Shown: positions 1 to 9,171 of the stretch, in pieces | Layout: each line of letters starts with the position of its first letter | Numbering within the stretch: the stretch's first letter is position 1 | Source of the DNA: Stappia sp. 28M-7 | GTDB taxonomy: Bacteria; Pseudomonadota; Alphaproteobacteria; Rhizobiales; Stappiaceae | DNA length: 64,000 bases | Direction of reading: 5' to 3' | Assembly: GCF_014252955.1 (NCBI RefSeq) | Contig: NZ_JACMIA010000001.1 | Location: 2,316,258-2,380,257, forward strand | The notes under the pieces: generated by a model | Told to the model about the DNA's origin: nothing | What the model saw: only the letters and a program-made list of their open reading frames with translations | The model's database searches: none | Translations under genes and position numbers: made by a program

Positions 1-777
1 GCGCTCGATCTCCAGCGCCAGCGTCTCGTCGTCGAGCGCATGCAGCCGCTCGGCCTCGCCCGGCTCCTGGACCCAGACCAGCGACGAGCGGCGCCCCTTG
101 AGCGGCACCAGCGTGAAAGGTCCCGTCGGGGTGTGAAACTCGCTGGAATGGTCGTGATGCGGCACGTCGTGCTCGAGATTGAGCACCAGGGCACATTGCG
201 GATAGCGCCACTCGCGCACTTCGATGCCGGCCGCCTCGCGCACGGCCGAGCGGCGACCGTCCGCACCTACGACCAGCCGGGCGGACAGCGTGCTGCCGTC
301 CGACAGGGCGAGCGTCGCGCCGCCTTCGCCGATCTGAAGCCCATCGACCCGGGCGTCGATCCGCTCCAGCAGAGGCTCGCCGCCGCAGGCCTCGGCCAAC
401 TCGGCGTTGAGCTCTGCATTGCGGATATTGTAGCCGAAGGCCGGCAGTTTCAGCTCGGATGCGTCGAAAACGACTTCCGGCGCCCGAATCAAGCGCCCCG
501 TCGCATCAATGATGCGCATGTGCTCCAGCGGCGCCGTATGGGGGGCGATGCGGTCCCACAGCTTGAGCGAGCGCAGCATCTCGGCGGACGATTCCAGCAG
601 CGCGGTCGTGCGGTCGTCGGAAGCCGGCAGGGCAGGGGCGACAAGGGCGGTGCGGAAGCCGTGGCCGGCGAGCAGCAGCGCCATGGCCATGCCCGAGGGA
701 CCTGCACCGACCACTGCGATCTCGGTCTCGTGCCGCGCCGTCTCGCCTGCGGTTTTGCGCTGTGTCATTGCCGACAT
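1..777 (-). CDS. UbiH/UbiF-family FAD-dependent hydroxylase, C-terminus outside window
   Basis: Flavoprotein monooxygenase of the UbiH/UbiF/COQ6 family, which hydroxylates the aromatic ring of ubiquinone precursors. About 259 residues are visible and the C-terminal part runs off the left edge. The N-terminus carries the dinucleotide-binding glycines VVGAGPSG, with a further FAD motif GADGRRS near residue 170. Reading starts at ATG 777 or, three codons later, ATG 768; neither has a strong ribosome binding site. Which ring carbon it modifies cannot be told from sequence. It is divergent from the DUF2182 gene that starts at 951. Confidence 0.85.
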   Translation of the reverse strand, partial: MSAMTQRKTAGETARHETEIAVVGAGPSGMAMALLLAGHGFRTALVAPALPASDDRTTALLESSAEMLRSLKLWDRIAPHTAPLEHMRIIDATGRLIRAPEVVFDASELKLPAFGYNIRNAELNAELAEACGGEPLLERIDARVDGLQIGEGGATLALSDGSTLSARLVVGADGRRSAVREAAGIEVREWRYPQCALVLNLEHDVPHHDHSSEFHTPTGPFTLVPLKGRRSSLVWVQEPGEAERLHALDDETLALEIER

Positions 778-950
778 CCGATCTTTCGTGGAACCTTTGC
801 GGGAAAGATGACGCGGCAGCGGCGTAATGCAAGCCCGTGCGCAGCGCATTTGGTCGCATCCGGCACCGCGCGGATGCTGTTTGCGCGCGAACGCCCTATC
901 ATATCGGTCAAAGCCTGGGCGCGGATCGCCGGGCGCGAAGGAGCAATGGC

Positions 951-1931
951 GTGGCGGCAGGTGTCGGGATTTCGGCGAAAGGAAGCGGCGACAGTCCCGA
1001 TCCGGAACGCGCGCCCGGCCTGTGGAACCTTGCCGCTCGGCACCCGCGCGCGGTGGTTCTTGCTTGCATCGGCATCGTCTCGCTCGCCGGCTGGGCCTAT
1101 CTGGCGGCGATGGTGGCCGCCATGCTCCCGGTCATGGACATGGGCGAGCTCGGCCCTGGCATGGCCCTCTTCAACGCCTTCAACATCTTTGCCGGACTGC
1201 CGGCGGAAGCGCGCGCGCTGCTTGCCGCGATCTGCCTGCCCGAAGGCGCCTCGACCTTCGGGATGCCTGGCTCCGCGGTCTGGTCGGCGCACGACATGCT
1301 GTTGGTACTGGTCATGTGGGTCGCGATGGCGCTGGCGATGATGCTGCCGACCGCAGCGCCCGTGATCGCGCATTTCGCCGAAAAGGTTCGTCAGGCCCCG
1401 CCCGAGGGGCACCCCGCTCTGGCGCCGGGGCGGGCAACGCTGGTGCTGGCCCTCGGCTATCTTTCGGTCTGGATGGCCTATGCGGTCGTCGCGACCCTGG
1501 CGCAGGCCGCCCTGACCATGGCCGGGGCCCTGACTCCGATGATGGCGCCTGTAACGACGGTCCTGGCCGGCACCACGCTGGTCGCCGCCGGCATCTACCA
1601 GTTCACGCCGGCCAAGGCGGCCTGCCTGTGGCGCTGCCGCAATCCCCGGCTGTTCTTCGCCAGCCACAATCCCTCGACGCTGGCCGAGACCTTCCGGCTC
1701 GGCGTCATGCAGGGGCTGTTCTGCTTCGGCTGTTGCTGGGCCTTGATGACGGTGATGTTTGCCGTCGGCATCATGAACGTGCTCTGGATCGCGCTTCTGG
1801 GCCTTCTGATGGGCCTGGAAAAGACGTTTCTCTCCGAGCGCTTGCCGCAGGTGATCGGCGTGTTCCTGCTTCTGTGGGGCGGCTTCCTGCTCTCGCTCGC
1901 CGCGTTCGGCCGCGTCGCCCTTGCCGGCTGA
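951..1931 (+). CDS. DUF2182 multi-pass membrane protein
   Basis: Integral membrane protein of about 326 residues matching the DUF2182 family, annotated elsewhere as predicted metal-binding integral membrane protein. No biochemical function is established. Six to seven hydrophobic segments are visible. The family-typical stretch around MWVAMALAMMLPTAAPVI is present (residues 120-140), followed by a His-Phe pair. I chose GTG 951 because GAAGGAG lies 8 bases upstream; a longer frame back to 837 has no ribosome binding site and reads as Arg-rich non-protein sequence. It stands alone, 143 bases before the phosphatidylcholine synthase gene. Confidence 0.75.
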   Translation: MAAGVGISAKGSGDSPDPERAPGLWNLAARHPRAVVLACIGIVSLAGWAYLAAMVAAMLPVMDMGELGPGMALFNAFNIFAGLPAEARALLAAICLPEGASTFGMPGSAVWSAHDMLLVLVMWVAMALAMMLPTAAPVIAHFAEKVRQAPPEGHPALAPGRATLVLALGYLSVWMAYAVVATLAQAALTMAGALTPMMAPVTTVLAGTTLVAAGIYQFTPAKAACLWRCRNPRLFFASHNPSTLAETFRLGVMQGLFCFGCCWALMTVMFAVGIMNVLWIALLGLLMGLEKTFLSERLPQVIGVFLLLWGGFLLSLAAFGRVALAG

Positions 1932-2074
1932 CATGGCGTCCGGCCTCGCTTTTTGCGACAAAACCATGTCAGTCTTGTTGCAGTCGGCCCCTCTTGCGGG
2001 CATAGGAAGGGCAGGGGGAAGCATTCTCTCGTCCCTTCCGAAAGGGAACGGGACCAGGTTGCGAGGCTGAGCCT

Positions 2075-2815
2075 GTGGCAAAGGGAAAGATGGCGGATCT
2101 CGACGCTGGCGTTACGGACAGGCTGAAAAGCGCGCATCCGCTGTTCCTGATCCATGTCCTGACTGCGCTCGGCGCGCCGATTGCGCTGCTGGCGTTGCTC
2201 GCCGGTTCGCGCGGCGACTGGACGATGCTTTTCGTCTGGCTCGGGATCGCGCTTGTGATCGACGGGATCGACGGGCCGCTCGCCCGGCACTTCGACATTG
2301 CCCGGCGCATGCCACAATGGTCGGGCGCCTCGCTCGACTTTGTCATCGACTACGCGACTTATGTCTTCCTGCCGGCCTTCGCGCTGGCGGCCAGCGACAT
2401 GCTGTCGACGCCGTGGAACTGGATCTGCGGTGGCCTGGTGGTGTTCACTGGCGCACTCTATTTCGCCGACAACGGCATGAAGCAGCCGGACGGCTCGTTC
2501 AAGGGCTTCCCGGCCGGCTGGAACATGGTCGTGTTCGGGCTGATGGTGCTGTCCTCCTCGCAGGTCTTCACTGTCATTTTCGTGGTGGCCCTGTGCGCGC
2601 TGACCTTTGCGCCGATCCGCTTCGTCCATCCGGTGCGCGTGGTGCGCTGGCGGCCGTTGACGCTCGCCGTGACGCTTCTGTGGTTCGTGGCCGCTGGCTT
2701 TGCCATTGCCGATGGCATGTCGGCCGAAGGGCCGGTGAAGTGGCTGCTGGCCGCGACCAGCATCTATCTGCTCGGTGTCTCCGCCCTGCACCAGTTGCTC
2801 GAGCGCCTGCGCTGA
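2075..2815 (+). CDS. pcs: phosphatidylcholine synthase
   Basis: Inner-membrane enzyme of the CDP-alcohol phosphatidyltransferase family that condenses CDP-diacylglycerol with choline to give phosphatidylcholine, the one-step route found in rhizobia and relatives. The 246-residue length is typical. The active-site pattern D66-G67-x2-A70-R71-x12-G84-x3-D88-x3-D92 is intact, and about seven membrane segments are visible. Start: GTG 2075 with GAGG 8 bases upstream; ATG 2090 (in frame) is possible but would place the purine-rich stretch too close. The presence of this gene implies phosphatidylcholine-containing membranes if choline is available. Confidence 0.9.
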   Translation: MAKGKMADLDAGVTDRLKSAHPLFLIHVLTALGAPIALLALLAGSRGDWTMLFVWLGIALVIDGIDGPLARHFDIARRMPQWSGASLDFVIDYATYVFLPAFALAASDMLSTPWNWICGGLVVFTGALYFADNGMKQPDGSFKGFPAGWNMVVFGLMVLSSSQVFTVIFVVALCALTFAPIRFVHPVRVVRWRPLTLAVTLLWFVAAGFAIADGMSAEGPVKWLLAATSIYLLGVSALHQLLERLR

Positions 2816-2948
2816 CGCGCTTGCGCCCATAGCGCGCAAAAGCTCCCGAAAAGCAAAACACCCAACGTGCGAAAGGGGGTTGCCGCCGTTCGCCGCGGCC
2901 CCCATCATCCGGCTCACGATCGAGAACCAATCCCGACGGGAGCGAAAC

Positions 2949-3926
2949 ATGGTGAAAGCAATCAGGGTGCATGAGACCGGCGGGCCGGAGGTCATGCGCT
3001 GGGAAGACGTCGAGCTCGGCAATCCGGGCAAGGGCGAGGCGCGGATCCGCCACACCGCAGTCGGCCTCAACTTCATCGACATCTACTTCCGTTCCGGCCT
3101 CTATCCGGCACCCGCCGGCCTGCCCTTCACTCCGGGCAATGAGGGCGCGGGCACCGTCGTCGCGGTGGGCGAGGGCGTGACCCACGTTGCTCCGGGCGAC
3201 CGGGTGGCCTATGTCGGCCCGCTCGGCTCCTATGCAGAGGAGCGCCTGCTCCCGGCCGACCGTCTCGTCAAGATCCCGGACGGGGTCGACGACAAGACCG
3301 CTGCCGGCATGATGCTCAAGGGCATGACGGCGCGCTACCTGCTGCGCAAGACCTACAAGGTGACCTCCGACACGACGCTGCTGTTCCATGCGGCGGCGGG
3401 CGGCGTCGGCCTCATTGCCGGCCAATGGGCAGCCAAGCTCGGCGCCACGGTGATCGGCACGGTCGGTTCGGAGGAAAAGGCAGAGCTCGCCAGGGCCAAC
3501 GGCTACACCCACGTCATCAACTACCGGACCGAGAACTTCGTCGAGCGCGTGCGCGAGATCACCGGCGGCAAGCTGTGCGACGTGGTCTACGATTCGGTCG
3601 GCAAGGACACCTATCCCGGTTCGCTCGACTGCCTGCGTCCTCTCGGCATGTGGGTGTCGTTCGGCCAGTCGTCCGGCCCAATCACCGACTTCAATCTCGG
3701 CCTGCTGGGGCCGAAGGGCTCGCTCTTCGCCACCCGTCCGACGCTCTTCACCTACATCGCCTCGCGCGCCGACCTGGAGGAGACCGCAAATGATCTCTTC
3801 GACGTGGTGCGCTCGGGCGACGTCAAGATCGCGGTGAACCAGGAGTACAAGCTCGCCGATGCCGTGAAGGCGCATGAGGACCTGCAGGGGCGCAAGACCA
3901 CTGGAACCACCGTCCTCGTACCCTGA
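2949..3926 (+). CDS. NADPH:quinone oxidoreductase, zinc-free MDR family
   Basis: A 325-residue medium-chain dehydrogenase/reductase of the QOR (zeta-crystallin) type, which reduces quinones with NADPH. The N-terminal GroES-like part includes PGNEGAGTVVAVGEGV. The Rossmann part has HAAAGGVGLIAGQWAAKLGA, the AxxGxxG-type nucleotide site of this group. The zinc ligands of alcohol dehydrogenases are absent, as expected for QOR. Start ATG 2949 has ACGGGAG upstream; extension to 2775 would overlap the pcs end and has no signal. The LysR gene follows after 9 bases, so they may be co-transcribed. Confidence 0.88.
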   Translation: MVKAIRVHETGGPEVMRWEDVELGNPGKGEARIRHTAVGLNFIDIYFRSGLYPAPAGLPFTPGNEGAGTVVAVGEGVTHVAPGDRVAYVGPLGSYAEERLLPADRLVKIPDGVDDKTAAGMMLKGMTARYLLRKTYKVTSDTTLLFHAAAGGVGLIAGQWAAKLGATVIGTVGSEEKAELARANGYTHVINYRTENFVERVREITGGKLCDVVYDSVGKDTYPGSLDCLRPLGMWVSFGQSSGPITDFNLGLLGPKGSLFATRPTLFTYIASRADLEETANDLFDVVRSGDVKIAVNQEYKLADAVKAHEDLQGRKTTGTTVLVP

Positions 3927-3935
3927 CCGCGAGCC

Positions 3936-4877
3936 ATGGATCGATCCCGCTCCCTCTACGGTCCGGCGCTGCGGTATTTCGCAGCCGTCGCCAGGTCCGG
4001 GTCGATCCGCTCTGCGGCGCGTGAGCTGAACGTCGCCTCGAGTGCCGTCAACCGGCAGATCCTGTGGCTGGAGCAGTCGCTCGGCCACACGCTGTTCGAC
4101 CGGCTGGCGCGCGGGGTGCAGTTGACGCCCGCGGGAGAGATCCTGCGGGCGCATGTCTTGCGGACATTCGCCGACCTGGAAGCAACGCTCGGCGATCTCG
4201 ATGCCCTGACCGGCATGCAGCGGGGCACTGTGCGCATCGCCAGCGTCGAGAGCGTCACCGAAAGCCTGCTGCCCGACGTGGTCGCCGCCTTTCGTCGCCA
4301 CTATCCCGGCATCCACCTGCACACTGTGCTGACCGGATCCGAGCAGGTGGTGGAGGCGATCATTGCCGGCGAGGCGGATGTCGGCTTCGCCTTCGAGCCG
4401 CCCGAAGACCCGCGCCTTGCCGTCGCCTTCCACCGGGATCTGGAGATCGGGGCCGTGGTGCGGCCCGGCCATCCGTTGACGCAGCTGGCGCGCGTGTCGC
4501 TCAGCGACTGCCTGTCGCATCCGTTCTGCTTTCCCTCCAGCGACCTGTCGCTCAGGAAACGTCTGGACATCGCGCTGTCTGATGGGGGTTTTCCGCCCGG
4601 CGCCTTCGTGGAGGCGAACTCGCTGAAACTGATGCGGGAGCTCACCCGCAGCGATAACACGGTCGCCTTTCTCACCACGCTTGGCCTGGAACAGGAGCTG
4701 GTCGACGGATCTCTGGTCTTCCTGCCGCTGGCAGACCAACCCCTGAAGCGGGACCGTTTCACCATTCTGACCTCGGCGCACCGAAGCCTCGGTCACGCGG
4801 CACGCGCGTTCTTCGAACATTCTATGGACGCATTGCGAGCGCGCCTTGCCATGATCGATGCCAATTCGGCATCATAG
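3936..4877 (+). CDS. LysR-family transcriptional regulator
   Basis: A 313-residue LysR-type regulator. The winged helix-turn-helix is at residues 8-65, with the family pattern of SIRSAARELNVASSAVNRQI and then LFDRLARGVQLTPAG. The effector-binding domain begins near residue 95. It sits between the quinone oxidoreductase gene and uraH, in the same direction as the purine module. Control of uraH-xdh or of the oxidoreductase gene is therefore plausible but is inference only. The 120 bases between it and uraH contain a spaced inverted repeat ATGCGTG/CACGCAT (4939-4945 and 4979-4985) that could be a regulatory site. Confidence 0.88.
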   Translation: MDRSRSLYGPALRYFAAVARSGSIRSAARELNVASSAVNRQILWLEQSLGHTLFDRLARGVQLTPAGEILRAHVLRTFADLEATLGDLDALTGMQRGTVRIASVESVTESLLPDVVAAFRRHYPGIHLHTVLTGSEQVVEAIIAGEADVGFAFEPPEDPRLAVAFHRDLEIGAVVRPGHPLTQLARVSLSDCLSHPFCFPSSDLSLRKRLDIALSDGGFPPGAFVEANSLKLMRELTRSDNTVAFLTTLGLEQELVDGSLVFLPLADQPLKRDRFTILTSAHRSLGHAARAFFEHSMDALRARLAMIDANSAS

Positions 4878-4997
4878 AGGGCGAAAATATCTTCTGGTCG
4901 CGGCGATCAAGCTGCTGCACCCTTTCAAGGCATGCACAATGCGTGATCATTTGGAGGCAGCAAGCGACCGCGCAACAGCACGCATGGAAGGGGGACC

Positions 4998-5351
4998 ATG
5001 GGACGACTGACCACGCATGTACTGGACACTGCGCTTGGCAAGCCGGCGGCAGGTCTGACGCTGTCGCTCTGGCGCGAGGAGGCCGGCGTATTCCGACACA
5101 TCCGCTCCGCCGTGACCAATTCCGACGGCCGTGTCGATGCACCGCTGCTGGAGGGTGAGGCCTTCCGTGCGGGCGTCTACGAATTGCGGTTCGAGGCAGG
5201 CGCCTATCTTGCCGCCTCGGGGGCCGACCTGCCGGATCCGCCATTTCTTGATATCATTCCGCTGCGCTTCGGGATCGCCGACGAGGCCAGTCATTATCAC
5301 GTGCCGCTGCTGCTCTCGCCCTTCGGCTATTCCACCTATCGCGGGAGTTGA
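4998..5351 (+). CDS. uraH: 5-hydroxyisourate hydrolase
   Basis: Transthyretin-related enzyme that hydrolyses 5-hydroxyisourate to OHCU in uric acid breakdown. The 117-residue length is normal. The N-terminal signature [12 protein letters not shown] includes His7, a His pair lies near residue 98-100, and the C-terminus is the family-defining YRGS. Start ATG 4998 is preceded by GAAGGGGG. xdhA begins 4 bases after the stop, so it heads a uraH-xdhABC operon. No uricase or OHCU decarboxylase gene is seen in the window, so the steps on either side must be encoded elsewhere. Confidence 0.95.
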   Translation: MGRLTTHVLDTALGKPAAGLTLSLWREEAGVFRHIRSAVTNSDGRVDAPLLEGEAFRAGVYELRFEAGAYLAASGADLPDPPFLDIIPLRFGIADEASHYHVPLLLSPFGYSTYRGS

Positions 5352-5354
5352 GGA

Positions 5355-6842
5355 ATGCGTGAGGTCGTCCGTTTCCTGCAAAATGGCCGTGTCGTCGAGC
5401 TCGCCGATGTGCGGCCGACCGAGACGGTGCTCGACTATCTGCGCCTGCGTCGCGGTCTTGTCGGCACCAAGGAAGGCTGCGGGGAGGGCGACTGCGGAGC
5501 GTGCACGGTCGCGGTCGGACGCCTTGTGGACGGGCGGCTCGTCTACCAGCCGGTCAATTCCTGCATCCAGTTTCTCGGCATGCTCGACGGCGCCGAACTG
5601 GTCACGGTGGAAGACCTTGCCGAGGACGGACAGCTTCACCCGGTGCAGCAGGCGATGGTCGACCATCACGGTTCGCAATGCGGCTTCTGCACACCGGGCT
5701 TCGTGATGAGCCTCTTCACGCTCTACCACGCGCCGGAAAAGCCGGCGACGCGCAAGACGGTGACCGACTGGCTCGCCGGCAACCTGTGCCGCTGCACGGG
5801 ATACCGCCCCATCGTCGATGCGGCGCTGGAGGCGTGTTTCAATGAGATCGACGACGCCTTCTCCCGGCGCGCGGACGAGAACATCGCGGCGCTGCAGGCG
5901 ATGGAGCAGGACACGCGCGACGTCTTCATCGCGCAGGAGGAAGGCGGTTTCTTCGCAGCTCCCGCGTCGCTGGACGCGCTCGCCGAGCTTACCGAGCGCC
6001 ACCCGGAGGCAACGCTCGTCGCAGGGGCGACCGATGTCGGCCTTTGGGTCACCAAGCAGCTGCGCGAGCTGCCGCAGGTGATCTGGCTCGGCCGGGTGCG
6101 TGATCTCGACCGTATCGAGGAAACGCCCGGCGGCGTTCTGATGGGGGCGGCCACGACCTTCGCGGCCGCCCATCCCTACATGGCGCGGATCGATCCCGAT
6201 CTCGGCGAACTCTGGCGGCGCATCGGCTCGCGGCAGGTGCGCGCCTCCGGCACGGTCTGCGGCAACATCGCCAACGGCTCGCCCATCGGCGACAGTCCGC
6301 CGGCGCTGATTGCCCTCGGCGCCACCATCGAGCTGCGGCGGGGCGAGGCCTCGCGCACGCTGCCGCTGGAAGCCTTCTTCATCGACTACGGCAAGCAGGA
6401 CCGCGCGCCGGGGGAGATCGTCACCGGACTTTACGTGCCCCGGCTCGATCCGAACCACGCCTTCCGCTGCTTCAAGATCTCCAAGCGCTTCGACCAGGAC
6501 ATCACCTCCGTTCTCTGCGCCCTGCGGGTGACGCTGGCCGACGGCACGATCACCGAGGCGCGGCTTGCCTATGGCGGCATGGCGGCAACGCCGCGGCGCG
6601 CGGAGATCGCTGAACTTGCCCTGATCGGCGCACGGCCCGACCGCCCCGCCACCTGGGCGGCGGCGCTGAAGGCGCTGGCGGACGATTTCGCGCCGATTTC
6701 CGACATGCGCGCCAGCGACACCTATCGCAAGGAGGTGGCACGCGCCTTGCTCGCCAAGGCCCTGGTGGAAATCGGCGGAACACCGGACGAACGCACGAGG
6801 GTGAGCGGATTGCGGAGCGGGGAGGTCAACCATGCAGCCTGA
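5355..6842 (+). CDS. xdhA: xanthine dehydrogenase small subunit (2Fe-2S and FAD)
   Basis: Electron-transfer subunit of xanthine dehydrogenase (495 residues). The N-terminal ferredoxin-like domain holds the first [2Fe-2S] ligands Cys42, Cys47, Cys50 and Cys70. The following helical domain has the second set, Cys109, Cys112, Cys145 and Cys147. From about residue 195 there is a molybdopterin-dehydrogenase type FAD domain with TLVAGATDVGLW and the GNIANGSPIGDS stretch. It pairs with XdhB to oxidise hypoxanthine and xanthine and pass electrons to NAD. Its end overlaps the start of xdhB by 11 bases, consistent with translational coupling. Confidence 0.95.
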   Translation: MREVVRFLQNGRVVELADVRPTETVLDYLRLRRGLVGTKEGCGEGDCGACTVAVGRLVDGRLVYQPVNSCIQFLGMLDGAELVTVEDLAEDGQLHPVQQAMVDHHGSQCGFCTPGFVMSLFTLYHAPEKPATRKTVTDWLAGNLCRCTGYRPIVDAALEACFNEIDDAFSRRADENIAALQAMEQDTRDVFIAQEEGGFFAAPASLDALAELTERHPEATLVAGATDVGLWVTKQLRELPQVIWLGRVRDLDRIEETPGGVLMGAATTFAAAHPYMARIDPDLGELWRRIGSRQVRASGTVCGNIANGSPIGDSPPALIALGATIELRRGEASRTLPLEAFFIDYGKQDRAPGEIVTGLYVPRLDPNHAFRCFKISKRFDQDITSVLCALRVTLADGTITEARLAYGGMAATPRRAEIAELALIGARPDRPATWAAALKALADDFAPISDMRASDTYRKEVARALLAKALVEIGGTPDERTRVSGLRSGEVNHAA

Positions 6843-9171
6843 CGGGACACGCGAAGCTCCCGCGGCCGCGGCGCTCGCCAACGTCGGCCAGTCCCTGCCG
6901 CATGACAGCGCCATCCGCCATGTCAGCGGCAGCGCGGTCTATGTGGACGATATCCGCGAGCCGGCTGGCACGCTGCATGTGGTGCCCGGTTGGGCACGTG
7001 ATGCCACAAGAGGCAGGATCCTTTCGCTGGATCTCGATCCGGTGCGCGCTCATCCCGGCGTCGTCGCGGTGATCGGCCCGTCCGAGGTGCCGGGCAAGAA
7101 CGACGTGTCCCCCGCGCTCGGCGATGAGCCGATGTTCGCGGAGGAGGAGATCCTGTTCTGGGGCCAGCCGCTCTTTGCCGTCGTGGCTACGACGCGCGAG
7201 GCGGCGCGTCACGCCGCCCGCAAGGCCCGCATCGAGGTGGAGGACCTGCCGCCGCTGCTGACCGTCGAGGACGCGCTGGCGGCGGACGAGACGGTGCTGC
7301 CCGACTACCAGTTCCGCAAGGGCTCGCCTGAGACGGGGCTCGCGACCGCCAGCCACCTGATGGAGGGCTCGCTTCGCATCGGCGGGCAGGAGCATTTCTA
7401 TCTCGAAGGCCAGGTGTCGCTGGCCGTGCCCGGAGAGGACGGCGACATGTTCGTCCACACCTCCTCGCAGCACCCGAGCGAGACGCAGCACATCATCGCC
7501 CGCGTGCTCGCCGTGCCGGACGCGGCGGTGACGGTGGAGGTGCGCCGCATGGGCGGCGGCTTCGGCGGTAAGGAGTCCCAGGCAAACCACTGGGCGGCGA
7601 TCGCGGCCGTTGCCGCGCGTGCGACCGGACGTCCGTGCAAGCTTCGGCTCGACCGCGACGACGACATGATCATGACCGGCAAGCGGCACGACTTCCGCGT
7701 CGACTGGAAGCTCGGCCACGATTCCGAAGGCCTGTTGCGGGTGGTCGACATGCGGCTCTTTGCCCGCTGCGGTTACTCCGCCGACCTGTCGCTGGGCGTG
7801 GTCGACCGGTCGATGTTCCACGCCGATTCCAGCTACTACTATCCCGATGCGATGATCCATTCGCGCCGGCTCAAGACCCATACCTGCTCCAACACCGCCT
7901 TTCGCGGCTTCGGCGGGCCGCAGGGCATGTTGGCCGCCGAGCGGATGATGGACGCCCTGGCGATCCGCCTCGGGGTGGACCCGCTGGACCTGCGCAAGCG
8001 CAACTTCTACCGCGAGGGGCGGGACGTCACGCCCTACGGCATGAAGGTGGAAGAGCACGCGACGCTGCACACCATCGTCGAGGAGCTGGAGGACAGCTCG
8101 GACTATCGCCGGCGCCGGGAAGAAATCGCCGCCTTCAACGCGTCCAGCCCGATCCTGAAGAAGGGCCTGGCGCTGACGCCGGTGAAGTTCGGCATCTCCT
8201 TCACGCTCAAGCATCTGAACCAGGCCGGTGCCCTGGTGCATCTCTACACCGACGGCTCTATCCATCTGAACCACGGCGGCACCGAGATGGGGCAGGGCCT
8301 GTTCCAGAAGGTGGCCCAGATCGTCGCCGAGGAATTCGGCGTGTCGCTCGACAAGGTGAAGATCACCGCGACCCATACCGGCAAGGTACCCAACACCGGG
8401 CCGACGGCAGCCTCCTCCGGCACGGATCTCAACGGCATGGCCGCCAAGATCGCCGCCGAGACCATTCGCGGCCGCCTCGTTGCCTTCGCTGCCGAGCGCT
8501 ATCAGGTCGAGCCGGACGAGATTTCCTTCGCCGACAATCGCGTGCAGCTCGGCGAGCGGACCATGACGCTCGGCGAACTCGCCCGAGAGGCGCATATGGC
8601 GCGCATCCAGCTGTCGGCAGCGGGCTTCTACGCCACGCCCAACATCACCTGGGATCGCCCCAGCGCCTCGGGACGGCCGTTCTTCTACTTCGCCTATGGT
8701 GCGGCCTGTTCGGAGGTGACCGTCGACACGATGACCGGCGAAATGCGGGTCGACCGTGTCGACATCCTCCACGACGTCGGCCACTCGCTCAATCCGGCCA
8801 TCGACATCGGCCAGATCGAGGGCGGCTTCGTGCAGGGCATGGGCTGGCTGACCACCGAGGAACTGGTCTGGGACGACCGGGGCCGCCTGCGTACCCACGC
8901 TCCCTCCACCTACAAGATCCCGACCGCCTCCGATGTGCCGGAGGACTTCCGGGTGGCGCTCTATGCCTCGCCCGGCAATCCTTCTCCCACGGTCTACCGC
9001 TCCAAGGCGGTCGGCGAGCCGCCGGTCATGCTGGCGATTTCCGTCTTCAGCGCCATCCATGACGCGCTCGCCAGCCTCAATCCCGGCGCGATCCCGGATC
9101 TCGATGCCCCGGCAACACCGGAAGCGATCCTAAAAGCCGTCCTTTCCATGAAGCGGAGCAGGACCGGCTGA
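6832..9171 (+). CDS. xdhB: xanthine dehydrogenase large subunit (molybdopterin-binding)
   Basis: Catalytic molybdenum-cofactor subunit of xanthine dehydrogenase (779 residues). Visible cofactor and active-site motifs are GGGFGGKE (about residues 241-248), TAFRGFGGPQ (about 355-364, with the substrate-orienting Arg) and AVGEPP near residue 730. The Glu of AVGEPP corresponds to the general base of bacterial XDH. Length and motif spacing match the Rhodobacter-type XdhB. It overlaps xdhA by 11 bases and shares one base with xdhC, so the three genes are coupled. With uraH upstream it forms a purine-oxidation operon. Confidence 0.95.
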   Translation: MQPDGTREAPAAAALANVGQSLPHDSAIRHVSGSAVYVDDIREPAGTLHVVPGWARDATRGRILSLDLDPVRAHPGVVAVIGPSEVPGKNDVSPALGDEPMFAEEEILFWGQPLFAVVATTREAARHAARKARIEVEDLPPLLTVEDALAADETVLPDYQFRKGSPETGLATASHLMEGSLRIGGQEHFYLEGQVSLAVPGEDGDMFVHTSSQHPSETQHIIARVLAVPDAAVTVEVRRMGGGFGGKESQANHWAAIAAVAARATGRPCKLRLDRDDDMIMTGKRHDFRVDWKLGHDSEGLLRVVDMRLFARCGYSADLSLGVVDRSMFHADSSYYYPDAMIHSRRLKTHTCSNTAFRGFGGPQGMLAAERMMDALAIRLGVDPLDLRKRNFYREGRDVTPYGMKVEEHATLHTIVEELEDSSDYRRRREEIAAFNASSPILKKGLALTPVKFGISFTLKHLNQAGALVHLYTDGSIHLNHGGTEMGQGLFQKVAQIVAEEFGVSLDKVKITATHTGKVPNTGPTAASSGTDLNGMAAKIAAETIRGRLVAFAAERYQVEPDEISFADNRVQLGERTMTLGELAREAHMARIQLSAAGFYATPNITWDRPSASGRPFFYFAYGAACSEVTVDTMTGEMRVDRVDILHDVGHSLNPAIDIGQIEGGFVQGMGWLTTEELVWDDRGRLRTHAPSTYKIPTASDVPEDFRVALYASPGNPSPTVYRSKAVGEPPVMLAISVFSAIHDALASLNPGAIPDLDAPATPEAILKAVLSMKRSRTG

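Noticed and set aside
2574-4820. Minus-strand frame of about 750 codons across qor and the LysR gene
   Set aside because: Both plus-strand genes are unmistakable; the minus frame has no start signal or domain.
6826-9060. Long minus-strand frame opposite xdhB
   Set aside because: Antisense shadow of a gene whose catalytic motifs are all intact.
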